Source: Bretschneidera sinensis (taxonomy: Eukaryota > Streptophyta > Magnoliopsida > Brassicales > Akaniaceae). From it: a DNA stretch of 64,000 nt. Where the stretch lies: positions 16,892,501-16,956,500 of the forward strand of contig CM043705.1 of NCBI GenBank assembly GCA_023935145.1, in the 5' to 3' direction. How positions within the stretch are numbered: position 1 is the stretch's first letter; each line of letters begins with the position of its first letter. Below the pieces are notes generated by a model. That model was not told the DNA's origin. It did not search any database and saw only the letters and a program-made list of their open reading frames with translations. The translations under genes and the position numbers were made by a program. Shown here piece by piece: positions 46,465 to 58,110 of the stretch.

Positions 46465-46648
46465 AGCAAAATTCTCACCTTTTGACGTGAACACTCACTG
46501 CTTACTGAGGCAAGAGGTCCAGTTACTCAATGAAAAGTTTATTAATGATCATCATGAGCAAAATTCCCACCTTTTGACGTGAACACTCATTGCTTACTAA
46601 GGCAAGAGGTCCAGTTACTAAGTGAAAAGTTTATTAATGATCATCATG
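46465..46648. repeat. 92-bp tandem duplication in G
   Basis: Two adjacent copies of a 92-bp unit (starts 46465 and 46557), differing at a few bases, in the noncoding 3' part of G next to the E2 insertion. Bases 46649-47420 hold no gene. Confidence 0.85.
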
Positions 46649-47429
46649 AGCATTTTTCTATTTTTGTGCAGAATTTTGTTTCTACTTTTCTATGCCATAG
46701 TGTTCATCCAACAAGTCATTCAGTTTCAGTTAAGCCATGGAAACATACACATTAAAATCATATGTCATACTTCACACAATTATGTGCTAATGTGCTCGTG
46801 TCAGATTAGATCAAACATGTGAATTCTTAAATGCCTAAAGTAAGTAACTAACTTTAAAAATTCTATTATCAGATCATGTGTTCAAGATTTTAAGTTTACT
46901 AATGAAATCATATCACAGTTTTTGTTTAGAACAACCAAAATTCAAAACAACATGACATGCGTTTATCTTCTCTTTTAAACAATAATAAATAAATAAATAA
47001 AACTGGGACAAAGTGTGTGTGAATGTGTCTCCCATTCCCCTAAATTTAATTTACACATTGTCTCCAATGTGTGAAAATTATGGAAAGATCTGACCTGGGA
47101 GATGAAGAACTAACTTGACTAGCATGGCTCATAGTATACCTCCAAACTTGAATTGATGCACACATTGTCCCTGAAAAAGAAATACTAAAGTAATACTGGA
47201 AAACAAAAAATAAATACCAAAAATAAATAGTAATAAAACAATAAAAACAAAAGGATATGCTGTGGGGTGCCTCCCATGAGTGCTAAGTTTTACGTCTTCA
47301 GCCAGACGGTGCACCTTTCTCTCACAGCTGGCTTCCATTTAGTGCTGAAGATGAGGCTCCAGAGGCGGGAGGAAATCGGTCTAGAATGGCTTGGAGTATT
47401 GCTTCTTGCCTTTTAAAGCGTGCTTCTAA

Positions 47430-48385
47430 ACCGTCTATGTGCTAATGAACTAGGCATGTAACCTCCCGATCCTCCCATCGAATATCAGCTAACTCATACC
47501 GGAAGGAGGACATCTCCTCAAGGATGTGCTGGTACTCTGTGGATCCCATATTAGCATGGTCCTCCTCCCAAGTCTGGCTAGCTGCTGGGTCTTCAGTCTC
47601 TATAGGGTCATCCTCTACCCTCTTAGCAGTAGGTGCAGGTCCTTGAAGTCCTCTCGACATGTGTGATTGACTTTGGGTCCACTGATTCTTGCCAAATAAT
47701 GGGTGCTCCCTAACCGGTCTATCTATGGAGGAGTACTTAATTCTCTTCTTCTTGAAAATGTAAGTGAGGAGGAATGGGAACAGGAGCCCCCATCCAGTAG
47801 CAGTGGTGACCTGACGTGCATGGATGTGGTCCTAAAACTTATGAATCTGGCTCTAGATGATCGCAGGTATGAAGTACCGGTGGCTTCTGTGAAAGACATA
47901 CAGTGATTGGAGAAATTAGTTACGCCTTTGAGTCTTATGTCCCAATAAGCACACATTGCGCTGTAGAATAGAATCACAAGTAAGAGTTATAGAGGCAACT
48001 TGGATCGACTGCCAGCATTGTTGTACCTATCTGCATACCGCACGGCACACATGTCTTCAATGATGGCAAAAATTGAAAAGGACTCCGGCTACTCGTCCAA
48101 CTAGGTGCCCTCAAGTGGATTTTCGTCATTGCATTTGGGGGCAATGGCTATATCTGATGATGTCAAGTCAATGTACTTGCCCTGAACAGATGAGGACAAG
48201 ACACTTGGTCTGCTGCAGTCGAAGAAAAGGTTCTCATAGAACTGAACAATGAATCTGGTGTAAGTAGTAGAGCTGACTAGCTTAAACAACCTTTTCAAAC
48301 CACGGCGTTTGAACTCTTGAACAACCCATTGAGTGGCTTCAAAGCTTTTGAAATCATCGTCTATGTTAAATGTGGTTTCGAACAA
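47430..48385 (-). pseudogene. G third ORF, decayed homologue of ORF3 family
   Basis: The clear N-terminal part (48101-48385) contains TRFIVQFYENL, which lines up with PRLIHQFYANL of the Sirevirus ORF3. After stops and frame changes, a segment near 47770 reads GLLFPFLLTYIFKKK, matching the LPYGMLITFILQHF region of ORF3. A C-terminal piece (47442-47660) resembles the acidic, helical tail. The relation to the putative plant transposon protein family is by eye and distant. It occupies the position of the Athila env-like ORF, but nothing resembling a signal peptide or membrane anchor is seen. Confidence 0.6.
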
Positions 48386-48489
48386 GATCTCTCGTTGTTA
48401 AAAAATAGGTCAGGAAGACTGTGCTTGGCTTCCCAAAGCGCAGGATGTGGAGACAGTGTGTTTAGGAATTCTGGACACAATCTACAACA

Positions 48490-49107
48490 GTGGTGCGTTC
48501 GATCACAGCAAAGTGTGATTAATCGCACTGGGCAAGTTGCGCTTGATCACAACTTTTTTTGTGCTCAATCGTGCCTTTTGGCAGGTCACTAAGGTCTTTT
48601 GTCGAACAGATGAGGGGGCGATGCCGAACCCAAGCAATGGGCGATAATCTTCGAAAGTGCCTAACCTCCTACAAATTCAAGCAAAATCAACCACAAAGAC
48701 AAAAAAGCATGTTGTATATGTAATTATTAGTAAAAAGGAATAATAAAAAACATGGGGATATGGGGAAAGGGTTAGTGACTGTGTGTGGTTGTGAAGGGTA
48801 AAACAGGGATACGAAATTACTTGGTGGTAGTGAGTGGTGGCGACGTGTGGTGGTGAGTGGTGGGAGCCTTGCTGTGAGAGATTGGGTGTGGGCAAGTGCC
48901 GTGGTGTGGTGAGCGCAAGAGAGTGCAAAGAGTGTAGCGAGTGAGGGTGTAAGTGAAGGAAAAATGAAATGACCTAAAATAGGCACGTGACTCTATGTCC
49001 TGAGTACGCTCGATCACACTGGTGCGCAGGCTATGCGTGTGGATGTGCTCGCTCACCATTAGACGCATGGCGAGATTGCACTCAAACGTACTATGAAGTG
49101 CGCTCGA
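48490..49107 (-). promoter_or_regulatory. G internal motif clusters and possible promoter before third ORF
   Basis: Two clusters of the LTR word lie upstream of the third ORF. One is at 48490-48590 (CGTTCGATCACA, GCGCTTGATCAC). The other is at 49003-49107 (CGCTCGATCACA, GCGCTCGATCGCA). Just downstream of the second, on the minus strand, is CCTATTTTAGG (48973-48983), a weak TATA-like sequence, then a CT-rich leader. A GTAATTT donor near 48820 and TTTGTAG acceptor near 48680 could bound a leader intron. All functional meaning is inferred. Confidence 0.4.
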
Positions 49108-49259
49108 TCGCAAGGATAGAATGCCACACCTATGTACTGACTCACTAAATTAACTGAAGAAAAGACAAAAAAAAGTTAAAAATAATGAAAAACAATAAAC
49201 AAAAATAAATCAAAGTGTACTATACGTAGTGGCCTCGGTACCACTGACCTCAATAGAGG

Positions 49260-50494
49260 CGCTTGAGCTTCATGTTTATCAAAGCCTGGACTGCTCAAAC
49301 CCTCTTTATAGTAGCTGCAATGCTACTCTTTAAAAGGGAGCTCTTAAAGTCCACCACATGTGGCTCAAGTGCTCTTAGTGCGGCTACATACTGGACAGAC
49401 TTGAGTGCCAAATCTTCATCTCTTGGTAGCAAATTGATTTCAAAGTATGGGTTTACTCTTTGTCCATTCACTGTAAATGTTCAATTGCTATCAGAACCAT
49501 GAACCTCCTTTTTAACCAGCTGTTTCTCATGATAGGCTTTGGTTCTTTCCTTGGTGTTCTCACATGCATCATGTCTTAATTCTCCCAGCTCATTCAAATG
49601 CAACTTTCTCTTATCACCCGATCTTGCATGCATTGGAGAGGCATCAGGGAGGTGCATAGCTTTAATGATGTCATCAGTAACATCCTTAGATTTAGGCTCT
49701 ACTTTCGCTCTTGGGAAACTATGGGTGAGGGTGGTCTCTAACAGATTAATGTGCTTGACCTGAAAAGCTTGCTCAATAATACCTCGCATCATACATATAT
49801 TAAAACATTCCATACCATCTTGGGGTAATTTTAATGCATCAAATATTTTGAATTCTATTTTCTCACCATTTACCTTCATACGTACTATACCCTTTTTCAC
49901 ACAAATTTTTGTATCAGTAGTTCTCATAAAGGGTCTTCCTAAGATGATGGGCAGAGATAATGGCATAAGACATTCTTCCATATCTAATACAATAAAATCA
50001 CCAAGTAAAATAAATTCACCTACCTTCACCAAGACATCATCAAGAATACCTCTTAGTTGTTTGATGCTCCTGTCTGCTAATTGCAAGGTGATGGAAGTTG
50101 GTTGAAGCTCCTCCAAACCGAGTGTCTCGAATACAATGTATGGCAGCAAATTGACACCAGCCCCTAGATCCAGTAGTGCACACTCAAAAAGTTGGTCACT
50201 TATCCTGCAAGGAATGGTAAAACTACCTGGATCTTTTAGCTTTGGTGGGAGTTTCCTTAACAATACCGCACTCACCTCTTCAGTTAAAGCCACTGTTTCA
50301 TGCTCTTGAAACTTCCTTTTATGAGTGCAATAATCTTTCCAAAATTTAGCATATGCAGGAATTTTTTGAATCGCATCTAATAAAGGAATATTAATCACTA
50401 CTTTTCTCAAAGTTTCAAAGATATCAAGCAATTTACTTTCTTTCTTTGGTTTTACTAACCTTTGAGGGAAGGGTGGGGCATTTACCTTCTCCAT
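49260..50494 (-). pseudogene. G protease joined to integrase tail
   Basis: An aspartic protease fold with LLDLGAGVNLLP (the usual D-S/T-G is D-L-G here, a changed active site) and ILGRPFM near its end. About 100 residues later the frame becomes LHLNELGELRHDACENTKER and then, after a stop at 49481-49483, TFTVNGQRVNPYFE. Both are typical of the C-terminal tail of Athila/Tat integrase. RT, RNase H and the integrase core are absent between them. This indicates an internal deletion that kept the pol tail in frame. Confidence 0.8.
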
Positions 50495-51913
50495 TTCACT
50501 TACCTTTGATGTGGATACTTTATCTGAAGATTCTTGTGCAGGCTCATCAACTTCTATGATCTTACCATTTCCAAGAGTTGTAACGGCCTTCAGTTACTGA
50601 TGTCCTCCTGGATTAGGTAGTGTTTGGGTTGGAAGCTCACCTTGCTTTCTTCCACTTAGCTCCTTAGCTAATTGCCCCACTTGTAGTTCCAGTCTTTGAA
50701 TAGCTTGTTCATGTTTTGCATTTGTTTGTCTTTGCTTAGTCCAAAATTTTCTTTCTTTTGCCATAAACTGGTCTTGTGAAGTCATCAGCTATTGTTGTTG
50801 AGTTACCAATTGCCTCACAATACTCTCTAGGTCACTCTTCTTTGATTCTGAAGTTGATTGGGCTACTGGTTGGGAATTCCTTTGCTGCCCTTGAAGGTTT
50901 AGGGCATTCTGATTGTTATTCCATGAGAAGTTGGGGTGATTTCGCCATCCAGGATTATAGGTATTTGCATATGGATTATTCTTGGGAGGATAGTTGTTCG
51001 GTCCCACATAGTTTGCTTGCTCTGGATCTGCAGATGAATACAAAGGGCAAGTTTCAGTAGTGTGATCAAAATGAGATCATATAGCACATACTTGGAATTG
51101 TGTAGCTTGTGGACTAGGTGAGATGTTCTGAGCATCCATGGCTTTTACAAGCATATCTAGCTTTCTTTCCACAGTAGCCATCTGGTTTGAAGATCCACCA
51201 TTTAAAGTCACCTCATACTTACCTTTTCTCTTAACTCCTTGTTTACCTCTAGATGAGAATTGTTGGGTGTGCTCTCTTAATGTCTCAAACAGCTCCATGG
51301 CTTCTTCACTTCTCTTTTCCATCAGCACACCTCCACAACTTGAATCCACAATACCTTTATTTATGTAACTCAAACCTTCGTAGAAAGCTTGTACCAGCTC
51401 ATCTTGAGGTAGATTGTGATGTGGGCATTTGAGTAGCAGCTCATTAAAGTGTCCCCATGCTTCAAAGAAAAGATCTCCATCCTTCTGTTGGAAAGATTGA
51501 ATCTTCTTCCTCATCTATCTTGTCTTTTATGCTGGGAAAAATTTCTTTAAAAACCTACTGGATAGCTCTTCCCAAGTATGGATGGACACTGCAGGCAATG
51601 AATTGAACCACAACTTAGCATTATCTTTTAATGAAAAAGGGAAAAGAATTAACCTAATTCCCTCTTGATCTAAGCCCCGGATGTGCAAGAACTTGCAGAG
51701 ATCAAAGAATTCCCTAAGGTTCAAGTGTGGATCCTCAGCAAGTGTACCCCTAAAATGAGTCAAAACACTAAGTACCTACGGAGCTATGTAATAATTGCCT
51801 TCTGTCTCAGGTTGATAAGCAATGCATGAGGGCTGGTTAAGGTTTTGTGGGATGAAGGATTGCTTTATGGGTCTTCGCTCTAGTGGTGGTTGGTTGTCAA
51901 GCTGTTCCGCCAT
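50495..51913 (-). pseudogene. G gag with nonsense codons
   Basis: Starts at MAEQLDNQPP (51911-51913). The retrotransposon Gag core spans 51527-51763 (FFDLCKFLHIRGL, then LFPFSLKDNAKLWFNSLP) and continues to 51077. A degenerate zinc knuckle is near 51070, followed by an Asn/Gln/Pro-rich segment and a coiled coil. All segments share one frame, the same as the protease. Only nonsense codons break it (for example at 51527, 51077, 50789 and 50594), with no frameshift. Confidence 0.88.
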
Positions 51914-52252
51914 TGGTGCTTCTCCCTCGAACTAGGCCTCTGTCGAATGGTCTACTCAATCTCTGTATCGAGTGGAAAGATGGTTGGATTCCTAGATCGA
52001 AGCCCTTGCATGAATCAGCTGAAACTCTTCAGTGCAGCAGCTTCAGTACTGCTGTTTGGGTAGTTTTTGGCCTTTTGCCCTCAATCGCACCAAGTACCGC
52101 GCTCGATCGCAATACCAGAAATTACTTTGCTGCAAACCTGAAACAAAAAAATAGAAAAAATAAATAAATTAGATATTTGATGAAACAAAAATAAAACATA
52201 ACAGAAAAATAAAACTGAACGAAAAATAATTCTAAACTGAAATTTTACGCAG

Positions 52253-52270
52253 TCCCCGACAACGGTGCCA
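52253..52270 (-). other. G primer-binding site
   Basis: TGGCACCGTTGTCGGGGA on the minus strand, six bases from the LTR. It differs by two bases from TGGCGCCGTTGCCGGGGA, the typical Athila-type site matching tRNA-Asp. Confidence 0.85.
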
Positions 52271-52276
52271 AAAACT

Positions 52277-53512
52277 TGTTATGCAAGAATCTACCTAAAT
52301 TAATAATCAGATAATTGAACGGTTTTTCTTGCAAGTGCATAAGGTCAACATATTAGTATAGTATGTAAATGCGAGATCATCTCCACAGGGATTGGTAAAT
52401 TTTGATTTAGAATTAAATTCACAATATAAAACGAGAGAAATAAATATTGAGTTTGAATCGATAATGATAAAAGCGTAGGGACTTGATATGCACCACTAAT
52501 CATGCTACCACAACAAAACAATATACTAATGCTTTAATCACGTCATGAATACCTAATGTTTGTCAACCTAAGGGTATGTTGTATACTCCTTAAGCTATTG
52601 ATTTCCCTAAGCAACGAATTAGGCGTGGTGTATACTTTAATTCTTTTCTTTCTTAAAGGATTTAGCATGGTGTATACTAAGTTGTTCTCTAAGAAAGCAT
52701 AATATCTGTGGAAATCAACAAACACACGAGACCTAGGGCATGGTGTATTCTCCCGATTTCCCATGTTGATTAACCCAAGAACCCGGCGTGGATTTCTTTT
52801 GTTACTATTGTTAAACCCAGGACTCGGTCATCCAAATTGATTTAACTAACTAGTTCATACCACATGCATATGTTGATCAGGCAAACACATATGAGGAATT
52901 TCAAGAAAACAGGCATTAATCAAGTTAAGCATTACAATATAACTATCGCAAAGGCGCCAATACTTATTGAGTAAACATAATCAGTGCTTCAATCAAGCCC
53001 TTACTAGCAAATTAGTTACACATGGTTTTGATGCTAAACATCTTCATAAAATAAAATAAAGAGAAAAAAATAAACCCGAAAATACTATGGAGAAGAGTCA
53101 TCAGTTCGTCTCCAAAATCTACTTTCGAATCCTCCCATTTCTATGTTTACAAGCCTATTTATAAGGTTTAGGGACATCAGGAAACCCTAAACTCGTAAAA
53201 CAAAACCCTACCCATACTTTCCAAAATAAGTTATGTCGTTTTAATGTTTCACTGATGATTGTGTGCACTCGATCACAGACTGGTGTGCTCGAGCCTTCTT
53301 CTTGTGCACGCGAGTGTAGGTACACTCGATCCTGGCTTACACTAAGCAGACTCCAGCTTTTACTCTTTAAGTCCGATAGTTCTAAAATGCTTCATTTTCT
53401 CCAAAAACACAGAAAACACAGAAAGAAAATAAAATAGCATGAAATGACACAAACTAAGAGCTTAACAAATGTAAATTAAGGGGCTTAAATATAAATATTT
53501 AAGCACTTATCA
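52277..53512 (-). repeat. 5' LTR of G
   Basis: A 1236-bp LTR. Its TATA box is CTTATAAATAGG on the minus strand (53154-53165). The CTCGATC cluster lies upstream at about 53265-53335 but has lost about 60 bp compared with the 3' LTR. Confidence 0.92.
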
Positions 53513-53517
53513 CATGT

Positions 53518-54289
53518 TATAACAGAAAAGGCTTAGTGGTCTAGAGATGAAATCTACAACTTTGAGCCTTGAGATGAAGTTCCTCAACCATTTAGCATGT
53601 GCACCAGCATCGAAATAAGCCACAACCTCAGTCTGCATAGTGGATGAGGTAACAAGTGACTGTTTGACACTTTTCCATGAGATAGCACCATTTGCTAACA
53701 CGAAAATATATCCCGTGGTGGATTTTTCGTCATCTGAAGTGCTCACCTTGCTAGCATCTGCATATCCAACAACCTCTAAGTGGTCGTCAGTATACTAACA
53801 TATAATCCTTGGTCTTTTGTAAATATCTCATAACTTTATTTGCACCTGTCCAATGATCATGACTAGGATTATCAGAAAATATGCCAAGTATATTCACTGC
53901 ATAAGAAATGTCCAGTCTCGTACAGACCTCATAATATATCAAACTCCTAACTACACTAGTATATGGAGTATTTTTCATAGACCTCTTCTTAAGATTATTA
54001 TTGGGACACTGGTCCTTACTTAATTTGTCTCCCTTACACGTAAATGTGGTGCTAGGGTTACAACTTTACACGTTGAACCTAGGAAAGGCTATTTGAAACA
54101 AAACCCAAAATATTTTTAGATCTATCCTTGTGAATCTCCATCTCAAGAATAAATACAACATCTCCAAGATCTTTAATATCAAATATCTCAGACAATATCC
54201 TCTTAGTCTCATGAAGCAAACCCAAGTCACTGTTGGCAAATAGAACATCATCAATATACAAGACCAGAAAGATAAATTTACTTTCACTG
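53518..54289 (-). pseudogene. H pol: RT end and RNase H start
   Basis: RT catalytic segment FIFLVLYIDDVLFANSDLG at 54290-54200, then RNase H pieces: the TSVVRSLIYY region at 53787-53978 and STTGYIFVLANGAISWKS at 53510-53746. Stops and frameshifts separate them. It joins 13646 across G and 56362 across S. Confidence 0.9.
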
Positions 54290-55066
54290 TGTAACGACCC
54301 ATCCCGGGTTGGCCACCCCCAAGATGGTGTTGTCATTTTTTGGAAATCATAGCAAGACACATATATGCAACAATAAAAAAAAACTGAATGATTTATATAC
54401 ATAAAACTTCAACCCTCAACAGGGGAGTTACATCATCCAGATCTCAATTGAACAGTATATACAACATATTATGCATGAATGTCAAATACATTTTTTTTCA
54501 TGTTTCTTTCTCATTAGTTTGAGGATGTGGACCATGTGGCTTACAGAAAATGATTTAGTTTGAATCTCCACTCATAATTCTATCTGTCCTACCCTCTACC
54601 TGAAATCATTGTACAATGAGGAGCTTCACAAGCTCAGTGAATTAAACTTACTAGAAGTATTAAATTTAAATAGTCTTCCAATATTTATTCATCTATATCT
54701 TATATATTTTGGTGATAACATTCTATTATCACTACTAATATCAAATCCCCATCCTTTATAAATCTCTTCTTCTCATATAGTTAATCATCATCTTGAGATT
54801 TTCAATTCTATCTCATAATTATCTCATTACGAGGTTCACTGCATATAGTCAGTCACCCAGATAATTCTCATCATTTCATATTTTCGTATTTCTTTTCAGC
54901 ATAATTGTCTTTCTGTGTGATTCATTCATCTATCAATTAATTTACAATCATGAATAGCACTTTAGCATCTCAAATAATAATAATCAATATTTAAGCAAAT
55001 GCAATGCATGAATTTAAATGTTATTATTATTGGGAACGTCTTCCCACATATCAACATGTTTTTATC

Positions 55067-55246
55067 TTAGACCGACTGCCTTCCTGGTTCTTTCATTCTC
55101 ATTTAGATCAGATGCATTTTCGGTTATTTTATTCTCATTTAGACCGGCTGCCCTCTCGGTTCTTTTATTTTTATTTAGATCGACTGTCTTCCCGGTTCTT
55201 TTATTTTTCATTTAGACCGGCTGTTTTTTTGGTTCTTTTATTTCAT
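55067..55246 (+). repeat. 36-bp tandem repeat in S
   Basis: Five units of about 36 bp starting at 55067, 55103, 55139, 55175 and 55212, each beginning TTAGACCGGCTG or a variant and ending CGGTTCTTTTATTCTCAT. The apparent open frames over it are products of the repeat. Confidence 0.93.
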
Positions 55247-56118
55247 GCATATGAATATGAATAATGATATGAAATATGCATATAAACAATAATATATAAA
55301 CAAACATGTATTCAAACATTCAAATTGGCTATCTTGATTATTCTCAAATTATTATTTGAAAATTTTCACTAAATTCATCTCCTCATAAATCATATCAAAT
55401 CATCAACCATAGCTTGTCAAGAATTTCACTTATCACATTTATTATTAAATCGACTCATTATTCCAATAATATTATTTCTCATAAAATAATTCTCTACACA
55501 TCCATTATTCCTATCATACCTATCAACCAACTTTCATCTATCACCAAATCATAAGTTAATGATTTATTCAAATACTATCGCTATATATTTCATATTTATC
55601 TTGATTACTTAAAGTAAATCTAAATCACCACGTAGCACTTAGGGCTACCAGTGGATCACCTCATTGTCTTTCCTGCTCTTTTCAGTAATTTTCCTTGGTT
55701 GCTGATCGTCAACACCTGACATAATATTTATATTAAATTTTTTAATTTATTCTTCAATTCCTTCATAATTTATACCCTTTAAAAATTCCCACATTAAATT
55801 CTAGGAAATTTCATGTATGCTAAATTTCAAAAATAAAATTCACATTATTACCTTTGGTTTTTCTCAGAGCTTTCCTCGACTCTCTTAGAATTTCTCTCGT
55901 AAAAATCTTCAAAATTTTACTCTTTCGATATTTCTTTTAGTCCCCAAGTATTTAAAGAAATAGAGTAGTTTTGGATTTGAGGAAATGAGAGAACCAAACA
56001 GGATTTGGTAAGTAATGAATAAATAAAAGAAAAACTATATATATATATATATAACCGTTTGCAATATTGCTGCATGTTAATGTTGCTATCAAACATGCAA
56101 CAATGCATTTGGTTTGTG

Positions 56119-56143
56119 ACAACACCTGGACTCCAGGTGTTGT
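56119..56143. repeat. 12-bp perfect inverted repeat in S
   Basis: ACAACACCTGGA and its exact complement, separated by a single C. It is followed by T-rich tracts and a partial copy (ACCAGGTGTCC) near 56236. Confidence 0.9.
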
Positions 56144-56361
56144 CCACCTTTTTTTTTTTTCCTTATCCTTCCACGCCATTTTTTTTCTTTTTTTCTTTGT
56201 ACCCTAGACACTTTTTTTTCTTTTTTGACACCAACTACCAGGTGTCCTGTCTTGTCCTATCTTTTTTTTAATAATAAATCTTTGATATATATTATTTTAA
56301 ATTTCATGTCATATTTATTAAATTACTTCTTTACCCTTACTTTACGAATACAAGTATTACA

Positions 56362-57512
56362 CACTAACCTTTGAGATATATATAAGAATCAATTGTATCT
56401 GAAATACCACTAACCAAAAGCTTGTTTAAGGCCACATAGGGATTTTTAAGTTTACACACTATGTGTTCTTTCCCAGCCTAAAAAAATCTCTTAGACTGGT
56501 TACGATGTCTTTGTGTATTTCCTTATCACGCAGCCTCGCCTTAAACCTCTCAATCTTACACTAAAAAAATCTCTCAATTTGGTTTTGTACACCCACCTAC
56601 AACCAGTGAGTTTGATACCCTTAGGAAACTTAACAAGATCTATACCTTATTATGAGACATAAACTGCATCTCATCAGTCATCACATCCATCTACACAGTA
56701 GACTATGGACTACTAACAACATTATGGAAAACAACTGGATCAACTACGTGACCAATATCAAAATCACTCTCATTTAGATAAACATAACAGCCTAAAATAA
56801 TAGATCTCTGTCTTATAGACATCCTCAAGAGTACCTCCACAACAATATCTCGTGGTTGAGTAACAACATCAGGAATAACAACTCCATCCACATGTTCCTA
56901 ATTCACAACAACTACTCCATCCACAGGTGCAGGTACAACAGTCTCATGTAAAACTAGTCTGCTCAACCTGATCAACTGGATGAGAATGGACAACAGCATT
57001 AGAAGTATCACCAACATCGTACTCTAGGAATTTAGCAGTTTGAGACTTCACAATTCTTGTACCACGTGTAGGACAATAGAACTTGTACCCGTTAGAGTTT
57101 TGTGGATACCCAATGAAAAAACTACGAGTAGATTTAGGGTTTATTTTCTTTTCAGAAGGGTTATAAATTCTAATCTCAATAAGACACCTCATACACAAAA
57201 GTGGTTTAGACTAGGTTTTCTCCCAATCTACAACTCAAAGTGTGTTTTAGGCACAAACTTATTGGATATTCAGTTAAGAATATAAAGAGTGGTTTTAATG
57301 GCCTCACCCCAAAGGTACTCTAGTAAGTTAGTTATACTTCTCATAATATCCTTAAGTGTGCGATTACGCCTTTCGAGCACACTATTTTGTTCAAAACTAC
57401 CAGACGCAATGTATTGGGCAACAATCCCACACTCTTGTAAGTATTTGGCAAAACAATCCCAATTTTTGACCAACATCACTATGTTTACCATAATACTCAC
57501 CACCACGATCAT
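56362..57512 (-). pseudogene. H pol: integrase and RT N-terminal part
   Basis: Integrase core end at 57270-57512 (SVLERRNRTLKDIMRS and WGEAIKTTLYILN). The linker follows at 56944-57198 (FFIGYPQNSNGYKFYCP), then YVYLNESDFDIGHVVDP at 56703-56891. Decayed RT start runs to 56362. Frames are broken repeatedly. Confidence 0.85.
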
Positions 57513-57607
57513 ATCTCATTATCTTAATGACTTTCCTTAATTGTTTTTTTTTTACTTTTATTTTTTGAATTGTTTTCCTCTTTTTTTTTTATCTTGGTCA
57601 GCTTACC

Positions 57608-57835
57608 TCAAATAAAATCGACACAAGTTTCTAAGTTTCCAAAATCAAAAGAAAGAAGTATATCAGCTTTGATTAATCTCTCTACCCTTTCCCTATAAAT
57701 GTGACTTAACCTTTTGTGCCACAGCATTGAAGACTTTTCCTTAAATAATGGCCTTTTGGAAACAACATTCTCGACATTCAAGGAGTTATAAATGTTCTTA
57801 GAATGCATTCTATACAAACCATCAGACAAAAACAT
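57608..57835 (-). pseudogene. H GAG-pre-integrase segment
   Basis: Contains LWHKRLSHI and YRMHSKNI, the copia segment that carries the integrase zinc-binding His residues. About 95 bp of low-complexity T-rich sequence separates it from the integrase core. Confidence 0.85.
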
Positions 57836-57949
57836 TTACCAATAATTTTAGAATTGAAAAGCAATTTATTTTTTTAATCTTCAAAATTAACTGAAAATAT
57901 AGATTTGTCTAACATTGAAACAAAAACTAAATTACATCTAAAGCATGGA

Positions 57950-58110
57950 TCATAAAACGAATTTTCCAAAACAAGTTTATCACTATGAAGAGCCAAGTCA
58001 ATATATACAATTCCCAAAGCAAACTTGATATCTTGTTTCCATTTCTTATAATTTGATCCCGTCAGGATCTCAATTATGACATTACCATTGCTAGCAGCAA
58101 ATGAAATTGA
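57950..58110 (-). pseudogene. H gag N-terminus, rest deleted
   Basis: Reads ASNGNVIIEILTGSNYKKWK, the start of copia Gag, for about 45 codons. It then passes directly to sequence near the pre-integrase segment. The Gag core, zinc knuckle and protease are missing, so H lost about 1.5 kb internally. Confidence 0.75.

Larger units (their letters stand above)
13652..53512 (-). mobile_element. G: non-autonomous Ty3/gypsy element, Athila-like
   Basis: LTRs at 13652-14947 and 52277-53512 end in TG...CA and are flanked by the same 5-bp duplication, CATGT (13647-13651 and 53513-53517). Removing E2 and its duplication leaves about 8.9 kb. The primer site TGGCACCGTTGTCGGGGA resembles the tRNA-Asp type used by Athila elements. 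Gag and protease are recognisable, but the RT, RNase H and integrase core are missing, so it needed enzymes in trans. A third, separate ORF lies downstream. Confidence 0.9.
54290..56361 (+). mobile_element. S: solo LTR, probably gypsy chromovirus type
   Basis: A 2072-bp segment beginning TGTAACGACCC, the usual start of Tekay/Del-type gypsy LTRs, and ending ATTACA. It is flanked by CACTG (54285-54289) and CACTA (56362-56366), a one-base-changed target duplication. It interrupts H's RT frame, which resumes cleanly when it is removed. No internal element sequence is present, so the internal part was lost by LTR-LTR recombination. Orientation is assigned from the TGTAACGACCC end only. Confidence 0.82.

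Noticed and set aside
47703..47906. Forward open frame MLPNRSIYGG...
   Set aside because: Antisense to the decayed third ORF of G, which explains the conservation.
48677..49113. Three overlapping minus-strand frames rich in His, Ser, Thr and Pro
   Set aside because: CT-rich leader of the G third ORF; composition alone keeps them open and no start context or domain is seen.
55004..55264. Two forward open frames with repeated RPTAFLVL-like units
   Set aside because: Made by the 36-bp noncoding tandem repeat inside solo LTR S.
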